Assembly: GCF_002257665.1 (NCBI RefSeq)
Contig: NZ_MQWB01000001.1
Location: forward strand, 556,502-620,501
Length of the DNA stretch: 64,000 bases
Direction: 5' to 3'
DNA from: Rubricoccus marinus
GTDB taxonomy: Bacteria > Bacteroidota > Rhodothermia > Rhodothermales > Rubricoccaceae
In this document: in pieces, positions 26,933 to 35,556 of the stretch
Position numbering within the stretch: the stretch's first letter is position 1
Layout of the letters: each line of letters begins with the position of its first letter
Notes under the pieces: model-generated
Seen by the model: only the letters and a program-made list of their open reading frames with translations
Database searches by the model: none
What the model was told of the DNA's origin: nothing
Made by a program: the position numbers and the translations under genes

Positions 26933-27544
26933 ATGCGTTGCCTCGCCGTTTTCCTCGTCGCGTTCATGCTCACCGGGTGTGCGTCCTCGCGCCGCGCCGA
27001 GTTGACCCCGCCACCGGTGAGGCTCTCCGAGGTCAACCGGGCACTTGAGGGGCACCGCGCGAACGTGGTCTACGCCGATGGGCGGGAGCCAGTGCGCGGG
27101 TTCGTGCGCATCGGTGCCGAGGAAACGACGGTGGTGGAGCGGTCGGGAGAGAACCACCGCGTCCCCACCGCTGACATCCTCCGCGTGGAACTGGACGCGA
27201 GCCTCACGCCGGCGCAAGGGGCAGGAAATGGCGCGCTCTACGGAGCGATTCCGGGCCTCCTCATGGCGGGAGCCGGGGGCATATCGCTCGCGACGACGAA
27301 CTGCGACTGGTGCTTCGCGGAGGCATACATGATTGCCGGCGGAGGTGCGGTCGCGGTCCTGGGCGCCGTCGTGGGCACAGGCGCCGGCGCGCTCGGCGCG
27401 ACGACCAGGGAGATGGTGCCGGTCTACGAAGCGCCCGTGACGCGCTACCCCGACGCTGCGCTCGAACTCCTGACCGCGGAGCCTCTGGCGGAGCCGAGTC
27501 CGACCGCTACCACCGCGCCAGAGGCCGCGGCGTTGGAGCGGTAG
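26933..27544 (+). CDS. Lipoprotein of unknown function, paralog B
   Basis: 203 residues with lipoprotein signal MRCLAVFLVAFMLTGCAS. Order of parts matches paralog A: LSEVNRALEGHRANVVYADGR, VRGFVRIGAEETTVV, DILRVEL, then glycine-rich hydrophobic segments with CDWC between them, and EAPVTRYPDAALELLTAEPL. The bodies have diverged strongly but the last 35 residues are nearly identical in both proteins, including two repeat words at the same positions. This suggests tandem duplication with later gene conversion at the 3' end. Function unknown. Confidence 0.75.
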   Translation: MRCLAVFLVAFMLTGCASSRRAELTPPPVRLSEVNRALEGHRANVVYADGREPVRGFVRIGAEETTVVERSGENHRVPTADILRVELDASLTPAQGAGNGALYGAIPGLLMAGAGGISLATTNCDWCFAEAYMIAGGGAVAVLGAVVGTGAGALGATTREMVPVYEAPVTRYPDAALELLTAEPLAEPSPTATTAPEAAALER

Positions 27545-27564
27545 CCTCTGGCGCCGAATCAAAA

Positions 27565-27592
27565 CCGCCAGAGGCGGGGAGGCCTCTGGCGG
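27565..27592 (-). terminator. Word-based rho-independent terminator of the DUF5916 gene
   Basis: CCGCCAGAGGC and GCCTCTGGCGG pair over 11 bases with a 6-base loop. Read on the minus strand the stem is followed by TTTTGATT, a proper T-run, 48 bases after the DUF5916 stop. One of the few word hairpins with a clear U-tract. Confidence 0.7.
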
Positions 27593-27640
27593 TGCGGCGT
27601 GGGAGGGAGGGTACCCGCTCCCGCCTACTGGTGCGGGCCC

Positions 27641-30424
27641 CTACAGCCCGAACCAGTAGGTCGCCTTGATCAGGAACACGTTCTCGACGGGCGAGCGGAA
27701 CACCTCGCCGAGCTCGCGCGGCACGCTGAAGCCGTTGAAGTCGTCGGAGACGGTGCGCTGCTGCTGCCACACGAAAAAGAGCGAGCTGCCCGGGCGGTAT
27801 TCCCAGCGCAGGACCGCGTTGCCGCGCAGCGAGCGGAAGCTGAAGTCCTGGTTGCCGACGGCGAAGGCCTCGCCCCCATCGCCGGGATCGACGAGGTAGC
27901 GCGCCGCGGTCTCATCGGCACCGGCCTCGCGGTAGAGCGTGTTGCCGTCGCCGTCGCGGACGATCGCGCCAGAGGCGTCGCGCTGCGGCACCTGGGGCGT
28001 GGCCGAGCCTCTAGCGTCGCCGTACACGTCGTAGTCGAACGAGCCGGGCGTGGCGAACTCCTTGAGGTTGGAGTAGCGGCCGGCGGTCACGAACGGCTGC
28101 GCGTAGAGCTGGAGCGAGAGGTCGGTCGTGAACGTCCAGTCCGCGCGGATGCCGAGCGAGAAGGACTCCTGATCGATGTCCGCGAACACGTAGCGGTTGC
28201 CAAAAGTGGACGTGGCCTCTGGCGCGGCGACGCGCGTGACGTACTGGTCGTTGTCGAACTCGCGGGAGTACTCCGGCTCGAAGGAGAGCGCGATGGCGTT
28301 GCTCGGCCGGACGGTGACGCCCAGCCCGATGCCGCGGTCGTACTCCGGCGGCGCGCCGGCGTAGTCGTTGCCGAACTCGGAGCGGAAGCTGACGCCGACG
28401 CCTGCGGAGACGGTCTTGCTGTCGTCCGTCCCGAGGCTCGCGTTGATGCTCGCGTCCATCGGGCGCTCCGCCAGAGGCCCGCCGCGCGTGAGCCGGTCGT
28501 TTTTGCTGACGGGCGCGAAGTTGAACCCGGCGTCGAAATTCCAGCGGTTGTTCAGCTCGCCGCCGGCGCCTCCGCCGAAGTACGTGATCACGCGGTCACC
28601 CGCGAAGTTGACGCCGCTGCCACCGTAGTGGTAGAGGTTCACGCGACGGAACGCCTTGGCCTCGGGCCAGCGCTTGCCGATGAAGTAGTTGAGGCTTGCA
28701 GCGTCGGCGCGGCCCTGGAAGCCGAGATCGTTGAGCTCCAGGCCGGGCGTGAGGACGTTGGCCGTGAGGGAGGCGTCCCAGCTGCCTTCCACGCTGCGCT
28801 GCAGCGAGAGCTCGGAGTAGGCGCCCGAGAGGTTCGTGCGCGTCGGGTCCACGCCGAGGTGGTCGGCGTCGGGCCGCTGGTAGTAGCGCTGCGGCGCGTT
28901 CTGGAGCCGCGTGATAAACGCCTCGGTCCCGTTCACAGTCGTCGCCGCAGCCACGCCGCTGGCGACCCACTGGCGTCCTGAGAACCAGTGCTCGAAGTCC
29001 ACACCGGCCATGTACGCGCCAGAGGCCGCGACGCCGTCGAACAGCGCCTCGCTGCCCATCTGCCGGTTCGTCGCGGTCACGATCCCGCCGATGCTCGTGT
29101 TGCTCCCGCCCACGTTGCGCCGCACGCGGCCGACGAGGTAGTTGGACAGCGGCTCCACGGGCGTCGTCAGGTTCTCGCCAGAGGCGGTGACGTAGCGGGC
29201 GCGCTCCTCCAGCGTCACGGCGTCCAAGAGGCCCACGGACCAGCCGCCGATCTTACCGCTGACCTTGGCCGCGCTCGCGATGGTGGTCTGCTGCGGGCTG
29301 TCCACGTACGCGATGCCGGGGCCACCCACGCGCCGGACGGGCGAGCGCCCGATGCGGCGGGAGTAGAAAAAGGTCGGGCGGTTGGACGTGTTGTTCGTCC
29401 GCGTGCTGCCGTAGTCGAAGATGTCCACACCCTCGACGAAGAACGGGCGGCGCTCCTGGAAGAAGACCTCGAACTGGCTCAGGTTCACAACGGCCGGATC
29501 GGCTTCCACCTGCCCGAAGTCCGGGTTGACGGTCGCCGTCAGCGTGAGATCCGACGTGAGGCCGACCTTGGCATCGAAGCCCGCGTTGGGCCCGAGGTCG
29601 TTGGCCGCGTAGAACGGATCGTCCGCGTCGCCAGGGGCGCGCGTGAGCTGGGTGAGCGCGTACGGGATGACCTCCAGCTGGCGCGGCGCGCGCTCCACGT
29701 CCAGGCCGTCCAACTGGCCAAAGCGCGAGACGAAGCCGTTGCCTTCGGGCAGGATCGGAGCCCAGAACACGTCCTCGCCAGAGGCGGGCACGCGGCGCTG
29801 GAACTGAAGCCCCCACACCTCCGGCCCCGCGCCGGTGCTGTAGCGGAGCTGCGAGAACGGGATGCGCATCTCGACGGTCCAGCCCTGGCCTCTGGCGTCG
29901 TCGAACCGCGCGGTCTTGCCTTCCCACACGGCGTCCCAACTGGAGTCCTCGTTGCCGTCGTTGAACATCAGGATGTCCTGGTTCACGCCAGCGGCCGTCA
30001 CGCCGAAGTAGAAGGCCGTGCGGTCGTCGTTGTAGGAGTCGAAGGCGACGGCCACGCGGTCGCTGCCGACGAACTGATCGCGCCGGGCCATGCGCGCCAC
30101 GAGCGTGGAGGGATCGCGCACCCAGCACGTGAAGCCGACGTAGACGGCGTCGGTCCCGTAGAGGACCGAGACCTCGGTCTTCTCACCGGCGGGCTGGCCC
30201 GGGTTGGGGATGCGCTGCACGAAGCTGCCCGCGCGCGGCGCCTCGGCCCACGCGGCCTCGTCCAGCACGCCGTCGATGCGCGGCTCCTGGCCCGGCTGAA
30301 GCGCGAGGGCGCGGAGCGAGGGCGCCGTGCCTCTGGCGGCGGGCGCCACGCTCGCAGAGGGCTGGGCGTGCGCCAGAGGCGCGAAGAAAAGGAGGGCAAG
30401 AGCGGCGCGAAAGGGGATAGGCAT
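27641..30424 (-). CDS. DUF5916 protein with N-terminal CBM9-like domain
   Basis: 927 residues, secreted (signal MPIPFRAALALLFFAPLAHA from the ATG at 30424; the longer frame adds 41 residues of low-quality leader). Residues about 45-235 form a family-9 carbohydrate-binding-like sandwich (PRIDGVLDEAAWAEAPRA, VYVGFTCWVRDPS, VAVAFDSYNDDRTAFYFGV). The rest is the DUF5916 domain (NPDFGQVEADPAVVNLSQFEVFFQERRPFFVEG), which appears to be a large outer-membrane beta-barrel ending in an aromatic residue (IKATYWFGL). Common in Bacteroidota and Gemmatimonadota; role not established. Not in an operon. Confidence 0.87.
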   Translation of the reverse strand: MPIPFRAALALLFFAPLAHAQPSASVAPAARGTAPSLRALALQPGQEPRIDGVLDEAAWAEAPRAGSFVQRIPNPGQPAGEKTEVSVLYGTDAVYVGFTCWVRDPSTLVARMARRDQFVGSDRVAVAFDSYNDDRTAFYFGVTAAGVNQDILMFNDGNEDSSWDAVWEGKTARFDDARGQGWTVEMRIPFSQLRYSTGAGPEVWGLQFQRRVPASGEDVFWAPILPEGNGFVSRFGQLDGLDVERAPRQLEVIPYALTQLTRAPGDADDPFYAANDLGPNAGFDAKVGLTSDLTLTATVNPDFGQVEADPAVVNLSQFEVFFQERRPFFVEGVDIFDYGSTRTNNTSNRPTFFYSRRIGRSPVRRVGGPGIAYVDSPQQTTIASAAKVSGKIGGWSVGLLDAVTLEERARYVTASGENLTTPVEPLSNYLVGRVRRNVGGSNTSIGGIVTATNRQMGSEALFDGVAASGAYMAGVDFEHWFSGRQWVASGVAAATTVNGTEAFITRLQNAPQRYYQRPDADHLGVDPTRTNLSGAYSELSLQRSVEGSWDASLTANVLTPGLELNDLGFQGRADAASLNYFIGKRWPEAKAFRRVNLYHYGGSGVNFAGDRVITYFGGGAGGELNNRWNFDAGFNFAPVSKNDRLTRGGPLAERPMDASINASLGTDDSKTVSAGVGVSFRSEFGNDYAGAPPEYDRGIGLGVTVRPSNAIALSFEPEYSREFDNDQYVTRVAAPEATSTFGNRYVFADIDQESFSLGIRADWTFTTDLSLQLYAQPFVTAGRYSNLKEFATPGSFDYDVYGDARGSATPQVPQRDASGAIVRDGDGNTLYREAGADETAARYLVDPGDGGEAFAVGNQDFSFRSLRGNAVLRWEYRPGSSLFFVWQQQRTVSDDFNGFSVPRELGEVFRSPVENVFLIKATYWFGL

Positions 30425-30631
30425 GTGCAGAGAAGTCCTGGGGATGTGCCTCAGGACGGACGCCGCGCCAGGGGAGTTACAGGAGGTGCTAAAAAAACAG
30501 CACGGCCGTTGCTCCTCGGGCCGCCAGAGGCGCCCGGCGGCGTTCACCGCGGATTGACCCGGCGCCGGCGCGATGGCGGTTGCCGCGCCCCTCGCGAAGT
30601 CGGACCTTGCAACTCACCCTGCCTGACTCCG

Positions 30632-32023
30632 ATGGTTCGCTTTTCGACGCTTTGCCTGGCGCTCTCCCTCCTCGTTGCCGCGCCTCTGGCGGCGCAGCCG
30701 GAGACGGCGGACGTGCTGACGGCCGCCAACAACACGTTCGATTCCGGGCTGGAGAGCTACAACGCGGGCACCTACGACGAGGCCTACGGCCTGTTCATGA
30801 ACGTGGCCCGGGGCTACCCGTACCACGAGCGGACGACCGCCGCGCTGCTCATGGCCGGCAAAGCCGCCTACGCCGACGGCCTGTTCTCGCGCGCCCGCAC
30901 CGCGCTGGACCAACTCATCACCGAGTACCCCGCGAGCCGCTACGCTGAGGAAGCGCGCCGCGTCCTCGCGCAGGCCTCTGGCGCCGACGTGCAGGTGCCG
31001 TTCGATCTCGGCGTGATCCTGCCGGCTGGTAGCGAGGACGCGTACCTCGGTCAGGCCGTCTTTAACGGCATCCGGATCGCCGTCGAGGAGCACAACGCAG
31101 GCTCCCCACGCCGCCCGGTCCGCCTCATCTTCCGCGACACCGGCGGCTCGGCGGAGAACGCGGCCCAGGCCGTCCGCGATGCCGCCGCCGCGGGCGCGGA
31201 GGCGGTCATCGGCCCGCTGTACAGCGGCGAGGCCGTGATGGCTGCCCAGGCCGCGCAAGAGGCCGGCATCCCGCTTCTCGCGCCTCTGGCGACTGCCGCC
31301 GACGTGACCGAGGGCCGCACGCTCGCGTTCCAGGCCAACCCAACCTTCCCCGCCAGAGGCCGCGCGATGGCCCGCTACGCGGTCAACGTGCTGGGCTACC
31401 GGCGCCTGGGTGTGGTGAGCGAATCGAACACCTTTGGTGAGGACATGGGCACGGCGTTCGCGCAAGAGGCCAGCCGCCTGGGCGCCGCCGTCGTGTTCCA
31501 GGAGCGCCTCGTCGGCGCCGCAGGGTGGGGCGACCTGGAGCGCCGCGTGGGCGCGAGCGTGCTCGGCCGCGCGCAGGCGGTCTACCTCCCCGTCACGGGC
31601 GAGGACGCTCCGGCCTACGCCGCCGACGCGCTCCGCAGCCTGGAAGGCCTCGCCGCGCCGCCGCGCCCGCTCGGCAACACGGAGTGGGAGGGCCTCACGA
31701 CGAGCCGCGCCCGCGCCAGCCGCCTCGCGGCGCTCTTCACCCGCGACTTCTTCTCGCCCCCGGGCGCCGTGGACGCCTTTGGCGCGCGCTACCGCGAGCT
31801 CTCGGGCATCGGCCCGGACCGCCTCGCGCTGATGGGCTACGACCTCACGGGCTTCGTCGCGCGCAACCTCGACGCCTCTGGCGAGGGCTCGCTCGCAGAC
31901 CGGCTCCGCGCCGCGACGACCTACCAGGGCCTCGGCCACCGCTTCAACTTCGACGGCGGGCAGGTCAACACCGCGCTGTTCATCCTCGCCTACCGCGACG
32001 GCAACGCGATCCTGGTGGAGTAG
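30632..32023 (+). CDS. Periplasmic binding protein with N-terminal TPR region
   Basis: 463 residues. Signal peptide MVRFSTLCLALSLLVAAPLAA, then about 100 residues of TPR-type helices (SGLESYNAGTYDEAYGLFMNVA, RARTALDQLITEYPASRYAEEARR), then a type I periplasmic-binding fold similar to branched-chain amino-acid receptors and LpoA-type penicillin-binding protein activators (FDLGVILPAGSEDAYLGQAVFNGIRIAVEEHN, RDTGGS, VIGPLYSGEAV). No ABC permease genes adjoin it, so a regulator-like role is as likely as solute uptake. It diverges from the DUF5916 gene over a 207-base gap. Confidence 0.8.
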   Translation: MVRFSTLCLALSLLVAAPLAAQPETADVLTAANNTFDSGLESYNAGTYDEAYGLFMNVARGYPYHERTTAALLMAGKAAYADGLFSRARTALDQLITEYPASRYAEEARRVLAQASGADVQVPFDLGVILPAGSEDAYLGQAVFNGIRIAVEEHNAGSPRRPVRLIFRDTGGSAENAAQAVRDAAAAGAEAVIGPLYSGEAVMAAQAAQEAGIPLLAPLATAADVTEGRTLAFQANPTFPARGRAMARYAVNVLGYRRLGVVSESNTFGEDMGTAFAQEASRLGAAVVFQERLVGAAGWGDLERRVGASVLGRAQAVYLPVTGEDAPAYAADALRSLEGLAAPPRPLGNTEWEGLTTSRARASRLAALFTRDFFSPPGAVDAFGARYRELSGIGPDRLALMGYDLTGFVARNLDASGEGSLADRLRAATTYQGLGHRFNFDGGQVNTALFILAYRDGNAILVE

Positions 32024-32195
32024 GGTACCGAGTACAGGGGGCCGGGTACGTGGAGGGCTTTGCTTGCGAAGGGGCTTTGGCGCCCGAGAAAGACAGCAGA
32101 TATGCTGTCTCCTGAGCCTCGCCAGAGGCTCCCACCCATGTGGCCTCTGTAGCTCGGCTGGGCGTACCCTGCACCTCGTACCCCGTACCCCCCCC
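32023..32195. repeat. GGGTAC-rich imperfect inverted element with internal hairpin
   Basis: GGGTACCGAGTACAGGGG after the stop (from 32023) and the complementary-looking CCCTGCACCTCGTACCCC (32167-32184) before the next ATG form a loose inverted pair around the whole gap. Inside is a perfect 8-base hairpin AGACAGCA-GATA-TGCTGTCT (32091-32110) and one repeat word. Confidence 0.5.
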
Positions 32196-33074
32196 ATGCA
32201 CCTCGCAGGCTACCAGATCGACACCGTAGACGCCGGGCGCTTTGCCCTCGACGGCGGAGCCATGTTCGGCATCGTGCCGCGTGCGCTGTGGGCGCGGCAC
32301 ATCGCGCCGGATGAGCAGAACCGCATCCCCATGATGGCGCGGTGCCTGCTGCTGCGCGGCCACGGCCGCGTCATCCTCGTGGACACCGGCATGGGCGACA
32401 AGCACGACGCGAAGTTCGCCCGCATCTACGACGCCGGGCCGTTCACGCTCCTGGACGAACTGGGCGCGCTCGGCGTGGCGCCAGAGGCCGTGACCGACGT
32501 GTTCCTCACGCACCTCCACTTCGACCACGTCGGCGGCGCGGTCACGCGAGGCCCGGCCGCTGGCGATGTCGCCTCTGGCGCGCTCCGGCTCACGTTCCCC
32601 AACGCCGCGCACTGGGTGCAGGCAGAGCACTGGGAGTGGGCACACGAGAGCCCGCGCGAGATGGCCTCGTTCCTCGCCGAAAACCTGGAGCCTCTGGCGT
32701 CTTTGCCTCGCGAGGGCGACGGCGCGCGGCTGGCGCTGTTGGAGAGCGGCGCGCCGAGTCCGTTCGAGCAGACGGAGATCGTGACCGTAGACGGCCACAC
32801 GCGCGGCCAGCAACTCCTCAAGGTGGTGGGGGAGGAGGACACGCTCCTCTTCGCGGGCGACCTCTTCCCGACCGCCGCGCACGTCCCGCTCCTCTGGATC
32901 ATGGCGTACGACATCGCGCCGCTGGATACGATTGCGGAAAAGGCGCCGCTGTTGGAGCAAGCCGCCAGAGGCAGCTGGACCGTCGTCTTCGAGCACGACG
33001 CCGAAACCGCCGCCGGGCGCATCGTGGAGACGGAGCGCGGCTTCGCGGTGGAGGACGCGCGGGCGGCGCTCTAG
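32196..33074 (+). CDS. MBL-fold metallo-hydrolase
   Basis: 292-residue cytosolic metallo-beta-lactamase-fold enzyme. The metal motif is THLHFDHVGG (HxHxDH) near residue 108; DTGMGD precedes it, VDGHTRGQQ and FAGDLFPTAAH follow, giving the remaining His and Asp ligands, and VFEHD supplies the last His. This resembles quorum-quenching lactonase-like and N-acyl-ethanolamine-type hydrolases, but the substrate cannot be inferred. The ATG at 32196 is preceded by a C-rich stretch without Shine-Dalgarno sequence. Confidence 0.88.
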   Translation: MHLAGYQIDTVDAGRFALDGGAMFGIVPRALWARHIAPDEQNRIPMMARCLLLRGHGRVILVDTGMGDKHDAKFARIYDAGPFTLLDELGALGVAPEAVTDVFLTHLHFDHVGGAVTRGPAAGDVASGALRLTFPNAAHWVQAEHWEWAHESPREMASFLAENLEPLASLPREGDGARLALLESGAPSPFEQTEIVTVDGHTRGQQLLKVVGEEDTLLFAGDLFPTAAHVPLLWIMAYDIAPLDTIAEKAPLLEQAARGSWTVVFEHDAETAAGRIVETERGFAVEDARAAL

Positions 33075-33092
33075 CCTCTGGCGCCAGAGGCT
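33073..33092. terminator. Word palindrome on the MBL stop codon
   Basis: AGCCTCTGGCGCCAGAGGCT, a 20-base perfect palindrome that begins inside the TAG stop and ends 12 bases before the next ATG. Confidence 0.65.
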
Positions 33093-33104
33093 GTATCCTG
33101 GGCC

Positions 33105-33548
33105 ATGCGGTTGCCGTTCGTCCTGCTCGCGGTGGTCCTCGCCTCTGGCGCGGCGGCGGTCATCACACCTGCCGCGGCCCAGCCGCCGGTCGTGTGGGAG
33201 CCGCTCCCCTCCACCGCGCAGACGGTGAACGAGAACGCCATGGTGACCGCCCTCGCCCTCGCGGAGGCGCCCGGGGGGGGCACCGCCGTCTACGTCCACG
33301 CGGGGCGGACCTACCGGCTCGACGACGACGAGCGGGACTGGACCCCGCTGGACCTCGGCGCGCCAGAGGCCGTGACCGTTACCGTCTTCGACGCCAGAGG
33401 CCGGGCGGTGTGGGCCTCTGGCGCCGGCCCCGCCAGAGGCGAGCACGCGTGGGAGATCGACGCGTCGGCGTGGGCCGCTGGCGTCTACGTCGTCCGCGCC
33501 GAGATCGGGGGCGGGGCGGTGAGCGCGCGGCTGACGGTCGCGCGGTAG
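33105..33548 (+). CDS. Small secreted protein with T9SS-type C-terminal domain
   Basis: 147 residues. Signal peptide MRLPFVLLAVVLASGAAAV... ending near PAAAQ. Residues about 85-147 look like a type A sorting domain of the type IX secretion system: VTVTVFDARGRAVW, then WEIDASAWAAGVYVVRAEIGGG and SARLTVAR. The short mature part has no recognisable domain. Probably exported by the PorU/PorV system encoded 4 kb downstream. Four words are packed within 80 bases in the C-terminal domain. Confidence 0.7.
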   Translation: MRLPFVLLAVVLASGAAAVITPAAAQPPVVWEPLPSTAQTVNENAMVTALALAEAPGGGTAVYVHAGRTYRLDDDERDWTPLDLGAPEAVTVTVFDARGRAVWASGAGPARGEHAWEIDASAWAAGVYVVRAEIGGGAVSARLTVAR

Positions 33549-33699
33549 CGCCAGAGGCGGCACGCGGTTTGAACCGTCAGGAGGCGATCCCTGTGTTCGG
33601 CCCTGCGTGGCTCCCTCTGGCCCTCCGCGCGCCTCCGGCGTGCGACGCGCGGCCCGTGCGTGCCCCTGCCGGGTAGAACCGTAATCCCACCGCCCGTCT

Positions 33700-35454
33700 A
33701 TGACCGCCCCGACTCCCGCCGTACGCGCCGCCCTCGTCGCGGCCTTCGTGGTTGTGATCGTCGGCGTGCTCGCCGTTGTCCTGCACCTCTTGCGCGTGGA
33801 CCACGAAGCGGAGACCGCCGCCGCCAGAGGCGTCGAGGCCCGCGCCGCCACGCTCGCCGCCGCGCTCGCGACCGACGGCAGCGGGGGCAGCCTTGCCGAC
33901 CGCTTCGACGCGCTCGCCTCGCTGGACTGGCCCGCCGGGCTCGCTCTCTTGGACGCCTCTGGCGAGATCGTCAGCGCCTCCGATCCCGCGATGGCCGAGG
34001 TCACGCCGTGGAGCCAGGCCGCGCTCACGCCAGGGGCCATCGTGGTCTCGCGCGGCGATTCTCGCGTGGCGGTCGCCGTTCGCGCCCTGGGGCAGAGCGG
34101 ACAGTCGCTCGGCGTCGTGCAGTACGTGGAGCCCGCGGGCGGGACGTGGGGCGTGCTCGGCATCGCGCTCGCGCTTGCCGCGCTCGTGCTCGGCGCCGTC
34201 GCCGCGCTCGCGTGGTACGCCGGACCCAGGGCGACGGCCGTGCTGAGCGTCACCGCCGAGCGCATGGCCGCCAACCGCGAGGGCGATCCTCGAACCCAGG
34301 TCGTCGCCGCGACGCGCGTGCTCGGGCCTCTGGCGACCTCGCTGGAGCCTCTGGCGAACCGACTACTCGCCTACCGCTCCGACCTGAGCGACGCCAGCCG
34401 CCAGGTCGCGGCGCTGCTCCAGATCAACCCGCACTACGTCGTCATCGCGACGTTCGACGGCGAGATCATCGAGGCGAACCCGTCGTTTTACGCGGCCACA
34501 GGCCTCTCGCACGAAGTCGTGCGCGGGGGCAGCGTGGACCTCTTGCGAGACATCTTCCCGCTCGGGCCGCTCCTCGAAGTCGCCGACCGGAGCGACCGCG
34601 AGAACTCCTCCATCCAGGGCATCGAGTACGAACTGGTGGATTGGGAAGGACGCCAGCTCCCCGTCCTCGTCTCGTTGCGCGCCGTCACGGTGCGCCGCCG
34701 CAAAGCCGTCCTCATCCAGGCGACGGACGTGTCCACGCAAAAGCGCTTGGAGCGCCAGGTGGCCGCCTTCAGCGACTCCCTGGAGCTGATGGTGGATCAG
34801 CGCGTCGCCGCCCTTTCCGCCGGCCGCACCACGCTCCGCCAGCTCATCGACCGCGCGAGCGTTGTCCTCGCCTCCTTCGACGCCGCCGGCATCACGATCC
34901 GCTGGAACGGCGCCGCCCAAACCCTCACTGGCCGGATGCAGGCCGACGCCGCGGGCTTCCACGCCGCCGTCGCCACGCTCGGCCTCACGGAGAAAGAAGC
35001 CGCCTCGCTCGCCCGCTGGTTCTGGAGCGACGCCGAGCACCCGTTTGTCGCCACGTCCTCCTTCGAGGTGGAAAGCGGTGAAAGCGTCGAGCGCCGCATG
35101 GTGTGGCGCCGCGTCCGCAACGCCGAGCCCGGCCAGACCGACTCGCGCACGCTCGTCGGCGTCGAGGTCCCCGACTCGCTCCCCATCCAGGAGCTCCCGG
35201 CCGAGGCGCCGCGCCCGTCCGCCATTCCCCATGCGCCTCTGGCGTCCCGCCACGCGCGCGCGGGCGGCTACGTGTTCGAGGCCACGATGGACGAGGCGCC
35301 CACGCCAGAGGCCATCGCGGAGGAAGAGGCCTGGATCCGACGCCTGTCCTCGGACAAGCCGGACGCCTTTGGAGGCGGTGGCCGCCGCCGCCAGCCGCCG
35401 CCCGGTGGCGGTACCTGGGTCGCCAGAGGCCCGGGAGGCGACGGCATCGCCTAG
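33700..35454 (+). CDS. Membrane PAS-domain sensor protein without kinase domain
   Basis: 584 residues. A first helix (ALVAAFVVVIVGVLAVVLHLL) and a second near residue 150 (GIALALAALVLGAVAALAWYAG) enclose an extracytoplasmic sensor of about 110 residues. A HAMP-like stretch leads to a PAS domain (about 240-355: HYVVIATFDGEIIEANPSFYAATGLS, then the PAC-like RRKAVLIQATDVSTQKR), a short coiled coil, and a second PAS-like part (ASVVLASFDAAGITIRWNG). The tail is disordered and glycine-rich. No DHp or ATPase domain is present. The next gene, 102 bases downstream, encodes a receiver-like plus DHp-like protein, so they may work together. Confidence 0.75.
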   Translation: MTAPTPAVRAALVAAFVVVIVGVLAVVLHLLRVDHEAETAAARGVEARAATLAAALATDGSGGSLADRFDALASLDWPAGLALLDASGEIVSASDPAMAEVTPWSQAALTPGAIVVSRGDSRVAVAVRALGQSGQSLGVVQYVEPAGGTWGVLGIALALAALVLGAVAALAWYAGPRATAVLSVTAERMAANREGDPRTQVVAATRVLGPLATSLEPLANRLLAYRSDLSDASRQVAALLQINPHYVVIATFDGEIIEANPSFYAATGLSHEVVRGGSVDLLRDIFPLGPLLEVADRSDRENSSIQGIEYELVDWEGRQLPVLVSLRAVTVRRRKAVLIQATDVSTQKRLERQVAAFSDSLELMVDQRVAALSAGRTTLRQLIDRASVVLASFDAAGITIRWNGAAQTLTGRMQADAAGFHAAVATLGLTEKEAASLARWFWSDAEHPFVATSSFEVESGESVERRMVWRRVRNAEPGQTDSRTLVGVEVPDSLPIQELPAEAPRPSAIPHAPLASRHARAGGYVFEATMDEAPTPEAIAEEEAWIRRLSSDKPDAFGGGGRRRQPPPGGGTWVARGPGGDGIA

Positions 35455-35528
35455 GCCGGCGGGAGGCCTGCCGAGACCCTCGCTGCTCCCGATGGGACCG
35501 CGGGGCCGAGCGAGAAGGGGCGCGTCAC

Positions 35529-35536
35529 TAGATTCG
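35529..35536 (+). promoter_or_regulatory. Putative -7 element for the receiver/DHp gene
   Basis: TAGATTCG (TAnnTTCG) lies 20 bases before the ATG at 35557. Confidence 0.4.
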
Positions 35537-35556
35537 CGCACTCCTCTCGCATTGAC

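Noticed and set aside
30544-30632. Riboswitch or leader peptide between the divergent DUF5916 and binding-protein genes
   Set aside because: No recognisable conserved RNA core; the gap is short and merely GC-rich.
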